Source of the DNA: Pseudovirgaria hyperparasitica
Lineage: Eukaryota; Ascomycota; Dothideomycetes; Acrospermales; Acrospermaceae
Direction: 5' to 3'
Length of the DNA: 64,000 bases
Assembly: GCF_010093815.1 (NCBI RefSeq)
Contig: NW_022985566.1
Coordinates: 14,884 to 78,883, forward strand
Below, in pieces: positions 47,564 to 58,445 of the stretch. The notes below the pieces were generated by a model, which did not search any database, had not been told where the DNA came from, and was given only the letters and a program-made list of their open reading frames with translations. Positions within the stretch are counted from its first letter, which is position 1. Every line of letters starts with the position of its first letter. The position numbers and the translations under genes were made by a program.

Positions 47564-49249
47564 CAGCTAGAAACTCAGAAACTATCTTTCTGATCACACG
47601 ATGGTACTGCGTTCCACGGTCGTGCTGCGGATTGTCAGAATCGGCAACACGTCACACCAGTAATGACACCTGTACCCCTCCTCTTCCCCAGCTGCAGCAG
47701 TAAGCATCGGAGGTTACTCCGAGATCTTGAACAGGCAAAGTCCGCGTGGTCATCTCACTCTGGAGTTTAAACACAGCCCCGATGAAGGAACTATAACCTC
47801 ATATGTCACAACATTGTGGAGGAGACGACAGAGCATAGTGGAGATGATGGGCCAGAGGGTAACCGTACTTAATAATAACGAAAATCAGCGCCACAGCTGT
47901 GAAGTGTTCGCGCTAGCGCTGATAGTGGGGAGAGCAAGCAGACGTGGCGGCCGAGAATCCCAGCCCACTCCCTCCCTGGTCCTGGCTGTGGGACTGCGGG
48001 GTAGCACTGACAATCAGTCGATCGTCGTGAATAGGTGGGCCTCACAGTGACAGCAACAGCAACAGCAAATGCACAACATAATAGCACTGAGGGTGTGAGA
48101 CACGCGATAATACTGCTGCTAACGATGATGATCTTCTCAGAGTCAATCGATCCGATCACGACACCAACAAGTGGCTGCAGGAACGCGCGACATCGAATAC
48201 CGCTGAAGTCAGAAATCATGCTAGATGCGGCTGCTGAGAAATTCGATCGCTGATAAGGAACATGTGTTTGTTGGCTCGCTGGCTCTGTTGGCTGGCTGAC
48301 TGGCTGGCTGGCTCACTGGCTAGAGCCCAGATAAGAGCGACAGGCGAACAAACAAATGACGGGATTGGCACGCTACACCCTCCACTCGCCCCCCTCGCAC
48401 GAACACCATACCGCTATCTGTTAATCATGTTAACCCTGGTAGCCCAGCCCAGGCCGCCCCGGGCGCTAAGACGCCTGCAACTTGTGCAACTTGCCAGCCG
48501 AATGCTGTGCTGGCTGCTGTGCTGTCGGCTGCCTGCTTCACCTGTTGCACGTTACTTCAGTCGGCATTGCCTTCTCTGTCGTTGTGTGCAGAGATCACAT
48601 ACACTCGTGTAATGGACGTCGCTATGTCCTTAAGAGATCCTGCCTTAGGATAACGTGTTTTCAGAGTCTTCTGGTTGCAGCTGGCAGAAATCTAGTGGAG
48701 TGCACGGTCGGACAAGAATCCATGCAGCTATAATTAGTTAAACCTGTTTAGATCTAGCGCTCTCCGCATGCCCCGCCGTGTGGTATCTATGTATACGATT
48801 CACTCCATCCACCACTTTTCGCCCGTGTCACTCGTTGATTCCTCCTTTTCTGCTGCTTTGTCTTGTAAGAGTACAACTCATCGCAATTGAAATCTCGACC
48901 TCTCACCACCTCCCTGTCACCACGACTCTATCTCCACACCGTGCCAGCATAGCACGACTTGTGTCAAAATATTGACCATCGTCCACTACCCATGCGCCTT
49001 TCTATTGTTGCTCTCAGGATATATCCAGCTACCAACGCCAGTCTTTGCGTTTAAGATTCAACACAAATGCCTTAAGACATCCCTGCCTGGGTTGCTTTGT
49101 AGGTACCTTCGTTGGCTTCAACAGCTCCGACAGTTCACCTTACATTCCACGAAAACAGACCCTCCAAGCGAAAAATTGTGCCTACTCCTGTACCAGATAG
49201 ACTCGAGCCTTGAGTAAACCTCGCACACGAATCTCAACAGCCTAAAATC
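47564..49249. promoter_or_regulatory. Intergenic, promoter side of the Pps1 gene
   Basis: 1.69 kb with no supported gene. It contains CAACAG-type repeats near 48,050-48,070, GGCT/GGCTGACT repeats near 48,270-48,325 and pyrimidine-rich DNA from about 48,800 toward the pps1 start. The open frames here have no domain-like sequence. Confidence 0.5.
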
Positions 49250-51508
49250 ATGGCTGCTATTGTAGCTCGAAGTCCAGCGCTACCCTCACGCACCGCAACG
49301 CCTCCGCCGCATCTCACGCTCAATACCTCTACGAGAGGAACTCCCGCGCCTGTACCCAACAAACACTTACCGTTCTGCTCGCCGGGGCCCACTCCTAGGA
49401 GAGGTCTGGAGACTCCCCCAGCCTCTCCGCCAACCAAGAATGCCATCATTGAATCTTCTTCAGTACTGTATCCTCCCGATAACTTCACTCACATCTTCAA
49501 GGAGCCTCCCATATACTCAATCGATGCAAAGAAAGTGGTCGAAGCTGTGGAACAGTTCTCATCACAGCCATTACCAGATACCAAACAAGTGTTTCCATGG
49601 TTGCATGGTCTACATGCCGAAAACCAGATGCAACTGGCCTTCTTTGTCCAAAGGAAAAAGGCACTGAGGAGGACACCAAAATGCATCCGTGGAATAACCA
49701 TTGTGAAGGCCGGTGGTGACCTGAATCATTCAAAGTTGAAGGGCGCAATCGCCCCGGAAGAGCTGCTAGTCTCGCATAACTTGTACGATAGCCAAGCGTC
49801 ATTCATCGAATGCGACCCCAAGGACGGCTTTTCGGTGAGAAACTTCCAAATACAGATAGCTAAGATGGCCGCGGTTTCGGATATCATTGTTTACGGCGAT
49901 TCCATCACTCCGTCTCGGCAGGTCATAAATCTCGCAAAGCAGATCTCATTGGCGCAGATAGCCTGGCGGGAGCGACATGTTGCTGCGGGAGCTGAACCTC
50001 AAGTGTTCAATACGTTCGCAGTGACTGGTAAGTGTGACTATGGGTGTCTAATATCATAGTATCTGACCTTATTCCACAGACAGCTACGACATCTTTGAGG
50101 CGAATTATGGCTCAGTCGTTGCAATAGATTCGAAGGGCAAGACGACGGGACAGACAATCGACTTTTGTAAGCTACACGGAACTCTCTGTACATTTCCAAA
50201 CTAACGGATGAAGTCCACCGTGAACGTTTTGAGATGTGTGTAATGTCAAAAGCATCCGAGATCAGCAAAGGAGTGTACCTTGGACCAACACCGGACCAAA
50301 TGCTAGAGTGCTCCCCTGGTGAATCTGACTATGATGTTCTCATTGAGGCAAGCGATCTGGCCCATGTTTCGGAAACTAGTACACTCAACGCTGCGCTAAA
50401 GTCGTCACAAGATCAAGGCCAATGGCCTCTTCATCTTGACTTTCTTTCGTCCGGAAGCATTCTTCCCCCAACTTGGTCGCACATGGAGGTTGATGGGCTA
50501 ATGGAGATGTGCAAGTGGATATATGAATTTGTTCATGAGCAAGACGAGTTTATAAACGACTCGAAAGATGAAGATGGCGATAATATTATGATGTCGCGAC
50601 TCAATCTCAAGCGCAAGGTCTTGATTCACTGCGCAGATGGGTACACCGAATCGTCACTGTTGGGTCTAGCATATTTCATGTATGCCGAGGGCCTCACAGT
50701 CCATGAGGCGTGGATCAAGCTCCACGTTGAGAAAGGCCGGAACTTCTTTGCGTATCCGACAGATGTTGCGTTGCTGAAAGCCATTCAGCCTCGAATTCTC
50801 TCAGAATCTCCACGATGGAAGGGCGAAATCACATCCATCCAAGACCCCAAGTGGCTAGCACGTATCGACGGTAGTCTACCTAGTCGTATCCTACCATACA
50901 TGTACCTGGGTAATCTCGGACACGCCAACAATCCAGACATGCTGAAAGAGCTCGGCATCAAACGCATTCTTAGTGTGGGAGAACCCATTAACTGGGCGAG
51001 AGAGGAAAATTCATGGCCCACGGAGAACCTGTTGTACATCGACAGAGTACAAGATAATGGTGTTGATCCGTTGACGGAAGAATTCGACAAGTGTTTGCGA
51101 TTCATTGGTGCGTCGGTCGGCAGACCGTTCTGGATGTACGAACTGACGAATAATAGAACGCGGGAAGCAAGACGGGAGTGCGACACTTGTACACTGTCGC
51201 GTTGGTGTATCCAGGTCTGCGACCATATGTATCGCGGAGGTCATGAGTGAGCTGGGCCTTTCATTTCCTCGTGCATAGTACGTACCCTTTCCAAGAATTA
51301 GCAAACGCATACTCATCACGACAGCTGTTTCGTCCGTGCACGACGCTTGAATGTTATCATTCAACCGCATTTGCGATTCACCTACGAGTTGCTCAAGTGG
51401 GAAGAGTACCAGCGCTTGAAGTGCGGTGCGCCCCTGAAGCGCGAGCTCGAATGGGCGACTGTCTGTCGCGAAATTGCCCTTATGAACAAGCCGTATTCGA
51501 GGCAGTAG
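49250..51508 (+). CDS. pps1: Pps1-like dual-specificity protein phosphatase
   Basis: Predicted 687-aa protein of the fungal Pps1 family, linked in yeast to S-phase control. Exons: 49250-50027, 50080-50166, 50214-51107, 51157-51277, 51325-51508, with introns of 46-52 bp. Residues 1-65 are Pro/Thr-rich and disordered. A conserved middle part contains QVFPWLHGLHAENQMQLAFF and DIIVYGDS. A first phosphatase-like fold around C428 reads HCADGYTES, with Glu434 where the catalytic Arg should be, so it may be inactive. The C-terminal dual-specificity domain has the complete loop HCRVGVSRSA with C600 and R606, followed by AYCFVRARRLNVIIQPHLRF and WEEYQRLKCGAPLKRELEW, both family signatures. The start lies in a good context (AAAATCATGG). 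Confidence 0.94.
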
Positions 51509-52353
51509 TAATTATTAGTATCGGTTTCCAAGCATATAAAGCATGTGGACATCCTTTCCGGCTAGAGGATCCCTCCTTGCTTGATGATATTTACGATTGA
51601 GTATGATTGGAACGCTTTCAATGACCGGCTGTGTGCGGTCAAATGGTGTGGTTCGGCGTTCAGGCGATCATCAGAAATCACATTTGATGGACAGTGTTCG
51701 AAGTTTGGACACTGATTGGGAAATATTCGAGTTTATGAGTTTGTTATGATCTAACGTGCGGGACTCAAACGGGGCTTTGCATTCAACGAGGTCCTGTCGC
51801 TCTGCTGTCAACATTTTTCTTCGGTTCAAATTGTACTTTCGGGGCTGCGTTACTACACATATATGCCTGGAGCACTATCTGAAGGAGAGAAATTGCAGGT
51901 GCTATTTGAAGTGGGTATTCGAAAGCGTCGGCTCTTGTATTTGTATCAGCTTTATGGGCTTGTCTCCACCGGAAGGGGTGCCTTATTGGCAAGAACTATA
52001 CATGCTATACATTCCTGCATCATTCACACAACACTAAGCATCATTGAACATGGAAACACTGAATGTTTTTATCATTATGCAGAGCACGTGATCTCGACCA
52101 ATCAAAGCCACGTGCTCGCGCGTTGCCCGGGCATGCCTAGTGCATCTCATTTCATCATCGCGCACGGTTCACCCTGACTGACAAGCTCAGAGGTTCCACA
52201 GTGCATAGAACCCCTTCTACAACCGATCCTTAACGTCTCTAGATATCACACACGACATAATTACTCAAATGACAATCAGCTCCACATCGGCCTAATTTAC
52301 ACAATTAACTTATCGACAATACAAGTATACACCCCTCTAAGACGACTCCCATA
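51509..52353. promoter_or_regulatory. Intergenic, promoter of the Pol delta small subunit
   Basis: 845 bp. The left part is pps1 3' UTR; the right part holds a CACGTG-CCAAT-CACGTG arrangement at 52,082-52,117. A 104-codon open frame at 51,863-52,177 has no recognisable features and is not called. Confidence 0.5.
52082..52117. promoter_or_regulatory. Paired E-boxes flanking a CCAAT box
   Basis: GAGCACGTG at 52,082-52,090 and its exact complement CACGTGCTC at 52,109-52,117 bracket CCAAT at 52,098-52,102, about 240-270 bp upstream of the ATG at 52,354. CACGTG is the core site of Cbf1/Pho4-type bHLH factors and CCAAT of the HAP complex; use in this organism is inferred. Confidence 0.5.
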
Positions 52354-53111
52354 ATGCCTCCCAAACGCCCCAGCAAACGCACCACCACCACCAGCAGCAC
52401 AGCCCAATCCACCCTCGCATTCCACGGTGCTCAAGGCGCACGCATCACAAAATCCGGCGCCGCCCAAACAGCTACAAAATCGAAATACTTCAAGGCCAGT
52501 GCGCCTGCGAAGCGCTCCATCTCGCCGACGCCCGCAGACGAGCCTGCGAGCGCACAGATCGACGTTGCAACACCGGCCAAAGCAGAGGAGGTTCCCAAAC
52601 AGAAGACAAACGAAGAAGAAAACGTAAATGTAGAATACGAAGAAGAACACGAGGCGTTTGTTGCGCCGGCAGTGAAGGCAGAGACGGAGACCGCACACAG
52701 AGACGAGAACGAGACCGAGGCATTGAAGATTAGCGATGCGCGGATCCGGAAGTATTGGGCGGCGAAGGAGCGCGAGAGGATTGCGAAGAGGGTGCATCAA
52801 GGTGGTTTGAGCACGGAGGAGAAGGTGTTGAGAGAGTTTGATATTGCGGCGAAGTTTGGGGTGAGCTTTTTTCTTGATTGGCCCCTCTCTTCCTTGAATC
52901 TATCATATGGAATAGATGGGAGATAGGTGAGGACTCCTTACTGACAAGTTCATAGCCTTGTGTTGGTATAGCACGCATAAAGCGCTGGAAAAGAGCGAAG
53001 AAGCTTGGCTTGGAGCCGCCGGTTGAGGTTTTGGCTGTATTGCTGAAGGAGGAGGGAACGAGAGAAAGGGCGTATGTGGATGAGTTGATGGGCACACGGT
53101 TTGTGCAGTAG
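52354..53111 (+). CDS. DNA polymerase delta subunit 4 (POLD4/Cdm1-like)
   Basis: Predicted 220-aa smallest subunit of replicative DNA polymerase delta, a stabilising accessory factor in the nucleus. Exons: 52354-52860 and 52956-53111, with a 95-bp intron. Residues 1-130 are basic then acidic low-complexity; QSTLAFHG near the N-terminus loosely resembles a PCNA-binding box but lacks its second aromatic residue. The conserved C-terminal domain starts at about residue 155: VLREFDIAAKFGPCVGIARI, then RWKRAKKLGLEPPVEVLAVL and RAYVDELM. GPC-G-x-R and RWxRAxxLGLxPP are the family hallmarks. The 3' end converges with the UCH gene, 256 bp apart. Confidence 0.92.
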
Positions 53112-53367
53112 CCTGTGGCAGAGACGTGAGGAAAGAGCAATATCAAGTCAAAGGAACCGGTTGGAGTCAGGGTGTTTTATTGGGTTGTGCAATTATGGCG
53201 TCAGATCCTTTGCTCTCGAAGCATAGCCATAGGGCACTCGGCGGGTTGGCGAATTCCTATTCGATGAAATGCGTATGTGCATACTTTTCCTGCACACCTG
53301 ACCTATAACATATTCGACTCGCTTGCCATTCATCAATGGTAATTATTTGTCTTCTCCGAAATATTCT

Positions 53368-54191
53368 TTAGTCCAACGACTTACATAACGCGATTAAGCT
53401 AAAATTCTCATTGCCACTCTCTTTCTCCCTTTCAATGAACGCCCTTGGTCCCAATTGCAACGCCTTCTCGCTCAATACATCACCGGTTCCGATATCGCCC
53501 CTGTCAAGAGGTCCTTTCCGCCGCCCATCCATCTCCCATAGGTGCCCGTCCGCCGCCTTCACGAAACACACAAAGTGCAGATCAATAGTGTCGTCCGCAG
53601 ACGGCGCAGCAGTATCCCCTGTCGACGCAGCACTAGCATGTGCAGCCTCTAGCTCCTTACTCTCATACAACAACTGTGCACGCTCTAACGGCCCCCTCGG
53701 CACAGCCTCAGCCAGCAACTTCGCCAAATTGGACTCCGGCACAATATTCTCTCGCGCCTCTCCATTAGACACCGCGTGCAACAGTCCGATCAATCCACAT
53801 GCGTTCCCGATGGTTTGCTTATACCACACCACGGGCTCCGCATCGCCACTACCGGAGTAGTCTTGTGCGGACGAGTCCTCGGACATGCGATGCGCTTCGT
53901 ATGCTTGCGTGACTGGGAAGACGAGCAGGAGGGCGTGCGCCGGGCGTGGGATAAATTCGAGGAGGGACGGCTCGTCGATGGACCATACTTCGTGGAAGGC
54001 GAGGTTGCGGGAGAGGCCGAGAGTGGTCATCAGGTTGGTCATCACTTCCGGGTTGTTTTCTGTGGGGGCCTGGAGTCAGCGTGTTGCCATGGAGGGTTTT
54101 GCGGGGGGGCGGGGGGTGCTTGGGTGAATGTACCTAGAGGGACGAAGCGTTTGTTTGTCCGTGGGACGTCGGGGTCGTCTATTGTGGACAT
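53368..54191 (-). CDS. Ubiquitin carboxyl-terminal hydrolase, UCH family (Yuh1/UCHL-like)
   Basis: Predicted 249-aa cysteine protease that trims small adducts from the C-terminus of ubiquitin and may also process Rub1/NEDD8. Exons on the minus strand: 54191-54134 and 54059-53368, with a 74-bp intron. The short first exon ends KRFVPL and the second starts ENNPEVMTNL, as in the family. Active-site residues are visible: oxyanion Gln101 and nucleophile Cys107 in QTIGNACGLIGLLH, His181 in DLHFVCFV and Asp197 in LWEMDGRR. The length fits the short UCHL1/Yuh1 type without a C-terminal extension. It is divergent from the DcpS gene across 356 bp. Confidence 0.94.
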
Positions 54192-54547
54192 GCTGGTAGA
54201 TTTGAAGCGTGGATTTTGGGACGTTGAATTCGTAGAGGATGAATTTCAAGAAGACTCAGAGCTGTTCGTAAGTTTAATGCAGGGCTGAAAAATGCGCCTT
54301 CAAGTGGACAGTGTGACGTAATGTTTGGTTCCGCGTTAAATTGAGAACGACCCCGCGGTTGGGGGCAAATGGCCAAGTGGTCAGTTAAGAACGAATAATA
54401 ACAAACTTCCTAAAGTAGCCTTTCTTGCTTGTGTGTGCTTGAGTGAGAGATATCGGAGATCATTAGATACATCATCTTGTTTCGACAGCTCTTCCATCCG
54501 GCAACTATCCTCCGGGCAAGACTGTCAAGAGCAAGGAAAAAGCAAGA
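54192..54547. promoter_or_regulatory. Bidirectional promoter, UCH / DcpS
   Basis: 356 bp between divergent start codons. TGACGTAA at about 54,313-54,320 resembles an ATF/CREB-type site. No other element is assigned. Confidence 0.5.
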
Positions 54548-55653
54548 ATGAAAGAATCAGCCCCTGCGAAAGCAGAAGCCCTTATTCCACAATTCGTCTT
54601 CGAGCGTCTCCTCAATCAAGGTGCAATAGATACAGTCATACCCTTGTCCAGAGACTGACCTGGGTCTAGATCAGGGAGGCCGTCGTATATCTCTTCTCGG
54701 CAAGATCAACTCAGAACCAGCTCTACTCATTGTCGAACGCGCTGCATTTTCTGTGGAAGATGCTCACCTCCGAAACCTCTCGTCTAGTCTGAGCCGGATT
54801 CAAAATCTCGGCGCTAATGATATTTATAACTGGTTTATGGCTAGCAGCGCGTCCGCTTCACCAGATACATCATCGCAGCAGCCCCAAGATCTCAAGATCA
54901 ACCTGATCTACCCCTGTACTCCAAAACACGTGCAGAAGTACTCGTCTCAGGAGGTGCGTGTTGTAACCGAAACACCAGAGATCTATACAAAGTATGTACG
55001 ACCGTACGCACAGCGCATGCGTGAGGAGGGTCGTTTGAACTGGGTGTTCAACATCATCGACGGCATGGCCGAACAGGAGGATGTGATGTATCGCGAAAGC
55101 GGCACCGAAGAAGGGTTTCTACTCGCTCCAGATCTGTATGTTTTCATCGCCTCCCAAAAACCGACCAATAGACAGAGAGAATTATCCTAATACAGACAGT
55201 AATTGGGATCGTAAGACTCTAACATCCCTCCACCTCCTCTGCCTCATCGAGCGCCGCGATATCTGGTCGATCCGCGATCTGCGCAAATCGCACGTCCCCT
55301 GGCTTAAACACATGCGTGACAAGCTGCTTGCATCGACAACGAAGCTGTATCCGGCCATTGATGCAGATCAAATCAAGTTGTATTTCCATTATCAGCCGAC
55401 ATACTATCATTTGCATGTTCATATCGTCCATGCAGCCTTTGATGCTGGTGCTACTCAGTCAGTGGGGAAGGCATTAGGGCTTGAGCATGTCATCTCACAA
55501 TTGGAAACGTTGGATTCAGGGGTCAATGCCGATGGAAATGAGGCGAGTCTGGCAGATGTCGACTTGACGTATACGCTGGGGGAGAGGAGTGAGTTGTGGG
55601 AGAAGGTGTTTATGCCATTGAAGAGCGGCGGGTTACCAGATATTGGAACATAG
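54548..55653 (+). CDS. dcs1: Scavenger mRNA decapping enzyme DcpS/Dcs1
   Basis: Predicted 330-aa HIT-family pyrophosphatase that hydrolyses the m7GpppN cap left by 3'-to-5' mRNA decay. Exons: 54548-54620, 54670-55135, 55200-55653, with introns of 49 and 64 bp. The N-terminal swapped domain begins LIPQFVFERLLNQDQGGRRISLLG and includes NLIYPCT. The C-terminal catalytic domain has WDRKTLTSLHLLCLIERRDI, LRKSHVPWLKHM and the HIT triad H250-x-H252-x-H254 (YYHLHVHIVH); the middle or last His is the expected nucleophile of the family. The second intron acceptor was chosen at 55,199 because the one four bases earlier puts a stop in frame. Its 3' end converges with the HET gene, 211 bp apart. Confidence 0.95.
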
Positions 55654-55864
55654 GGCATGTAATCCGGATTGCTGCTTTGTTCGAGACAAGGCGGATTGAT
55701 GCAGAGACTCAAGCTTCGTGATATGTTGGATGCTTTGAGTTTGGGTGATGTGGATTAGGGTCATAGACAATAGAGGATAAGTGAAAACGTGAACTATAAC
55801 ACTTAAGCATATTACATATCGATAGGAGTCTTTGAATTTGATAACAAAACACGCCGGTGTTCAT

Positions 55865-58015
55865 TTAGACCAGTACGACCACTGACAACGAACCGGTTGT
55901 TTTCCGAACAGTCAAATCTTCAATCAATTGGTCGTTTCTAAAGACCGTCCAGCCAAGCCTCTGGTACTCTTTTTCACCTGCACTGTGCCGAACGACAAGT
56001 CCCATCGCAGTTGAGCCAGCACCACATCTATTAGAGCGACAGTCCTCACTTCCTTCGGCTTTCTTGTAGGCAAGGAGAAGTAGACCAAGATCAACCCCAG
56101 CAAGTTTCTCCGGCACGGCTTCATCATGTACATCAGCAATGAAGGACCACCGTGACTCTTCATAGCCCGAGATGGACACAATATTGACATAGGACGGTAA
56201 CTCCTTCTCCCATTCCGATTTTCGTTCTGGTCGTTCTAAGCGTAGTAGTGGAGCCCAAAGTTTGATGCGAGCGTCAGTAACAGCACCATATGGATCGTTG
56301 TTGACGTTCTCAACTTGTACTTCTTCCACAACAGCCAAGTCAATGTATTTTCCGAGTGCTGTGATTGACACATAGCCGTCTAGGGCAGCCCAGCTCCACG
56401 AAGGCGCACGATAGACCGGTGAGCGTTTACATTTGCCCCCTACAGACTGCCAGCACAAATCTTCGATGAAATTATCGCGCCATAGCCCTGCGAGATAGTT
56501 CTGCCCATTGCTGTGCCCAAGATTGCGGTATGGCTCGTGAGAGCGTGCTATACCGGCCAATGCTGGTAGTTTGTCCAGGGGATCCGATAGCTTGAGCTTG
56601 CCATATGTAGAGATGATGGAACACCAGCTCCAGGGACCTCGCCAACTCTTGAACAATCTTGCGGTCTCCACTGGCACTTCCTCTGTGTCATCTATGTCAC
56701 CAATATAGTTGAGAGGGATCGGATGCACGTAGCCATCTTCGGTCGCGAACGTTTTCTTGTCTTCGAAGTAGATTTGTGAGGAGCCAAAGTGGATGGTTCG
56801 CGGGGACAGATATCGCTCTTGGAGAGTCCATGCCCGATCCGAAAGTGGCTCTCCTCGCATATTCAGGTAATGTTGACCTGAGGCGGCCAGTTCGTGCGAT
56901 ACAGGAAATACGAATACGTCAGAGTCCGCATCATCGTGATACTTGATAGTCGCGTAGTGCCTGACAGATCTGGGTCCTAAGAACCCTTCAGAATCACGCT
57001 CACTAGACGTAGCGGCTATGGTCAAGTATGCACGACTGTAGAGATCCGACATGGTAAGAGAGTCACGATTGAAGCCAGTGTCATCTTTCGAAACGCAAAG
57101 GCTATCAATCCAGAGATAGCGGATTCCAAGACCGCGCACAACAGTTACTGCATCTTGGTAAGACTGAGCTAGTTCAGTAAGACTGATACCAGCTCGTAAC
57201 TTGTCCTGTGACACCGCTGAGTCCCAGATCTCTGATTCTGAGTCCCAACGATGACTTAGAATAGCATATCGAGCCCTCTCACCGGAGGTTTCGTGAAGTC
57301 TTACGGTCATGACGTCAGATGAAGAATCACTACAGTCTATTACACGCACTGGTAGCTGGCTTGTGGTCGCGACTTGGTTATCGAAGGTAGATAGCCAGTC
57401 CTGGATGTGGAGCAGTGTACGAGTCGTGGTGGGATCATTGTGGACGACACGACCTCGAAACTGGAATTTGAGTGGGCTATCTGCATAGAGTGTCAGACTG
57501 TATTGCATAAGTGAACATGATCACATACCATAATCAACACAGTACCCTCCCGCAGCTACCTGCCAGACCTCGTCTCTCTTAGACGCCTTGCACAGGACGA
57601 TGAACCCGGCAGCGCCTTCCTTCCGTCGACATATCCACAACTGTCCTTCTGGCTCCCCAATTGGATCGAGATACTTCTTTTGTTCCCCCGTGCTCAACTG
57701 GTGTAAGGTATCGAGCGTACGTGTCACTTCTGAATCGATCAAACGGCAGATATCGCAAGTCTCAGCGGCCTGACTCAGAAGCCCAAGCGACTTGTGGTGT
57801 TCTAATCCCAGTTCTAGATGCTCGAGATTGGCCTTCGGTAAGTTCTTGTACACGGTAAGGTGGTACGATTCAACTGGAAGATGTTGCCATAGCCATGTAG
57901 GAAAGACCGGAAGGTCGAAAAAGGAAGTCCTACAGCAGACATCACATAGAGGCATCGCATTCAAAGTTTCGAACACTCTTGTCAAGTAGTGTGGATGGCA
58001 CAGAATTTTGGACAT
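55865..58015 (-). CDS. HET-domain protein (heterokaryon-incompatibility type)
   Basis: Predicted 700-aa protein with a fungal HET domain, found in proteins that trigger self/non-self recognition and regulated cell death. Exons on the minus strand: 58015-57529 and 57480-55865, with a 48-bp intron. The N-terminal part has the Cys-rich layout common before HET domains: LCDVCCRTSFFDLP and later ETCDICRLIDSEV. The HET domain spans about residues 220-365: RYAILSHRWDSESE, then VVRGLGIRYLWIDSLCVSKDD, SDLYSRAYLTIAATSS and later LSDRAWTLQERYLSPR. The second ATG, at 57,955 (MPLCDVCC), is a likely alternative start because related proteins often begin there. No NACHT, WD or ankyrin repeats follow. The allelic or functional role is unknown. 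Confidence 0.93.
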
Positions 58016-58445
58016 CCCTGTGTTCGCAAGGTCGATATGTCGTCTTCCTCGTAATTACGTAGTGAGGCTTAGCAGTTTCCCATCATTTGACTGCTGATCA
58101 ACTTGTTGGATCAGGATCAGTCAGAGCTAGCAATGTGCCCCGCAGATTTTCACTGCGCACCTGACATCTGTGACGACTTAATCGGGCTATCTCTCACTAC
58201 ATGCGGATGTGAAGCGTCAAGATATAGCTTCAGACGTGTCTGATGGAAGGCGAAGTACTTCTGCGAGACACTCCAAAGGAATACTGCCCAATCTGGGATA
58301 CGGAGCATCGAGCTAATTATGTGGTTGAACTCCGGATTATATTTTTTATTTATTTATCACATTGCATAATCATCCATCGAGCGACACACCTTGATAAAGA
58401 ACTAGCCGTGGTCATTTCATACATGTTTCGAACGTCTGTTCAAAC
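58016..58445. promoter_or_regulatory. Intergenic between HET and carboxylesterase-like genes
   Basis: 430 bp, HET promoter side plus the 3' UTR of the esterase-like gene. No gene or clear element is seen. Confidence 0.5.

Noticed and set aside
51863-52177. 104-codon plus-strand open frame with an ATG start
   Set aside because: No recognisable feature; it spans the pps1 3' region and the E-box pair upstream of the polymerase gene.
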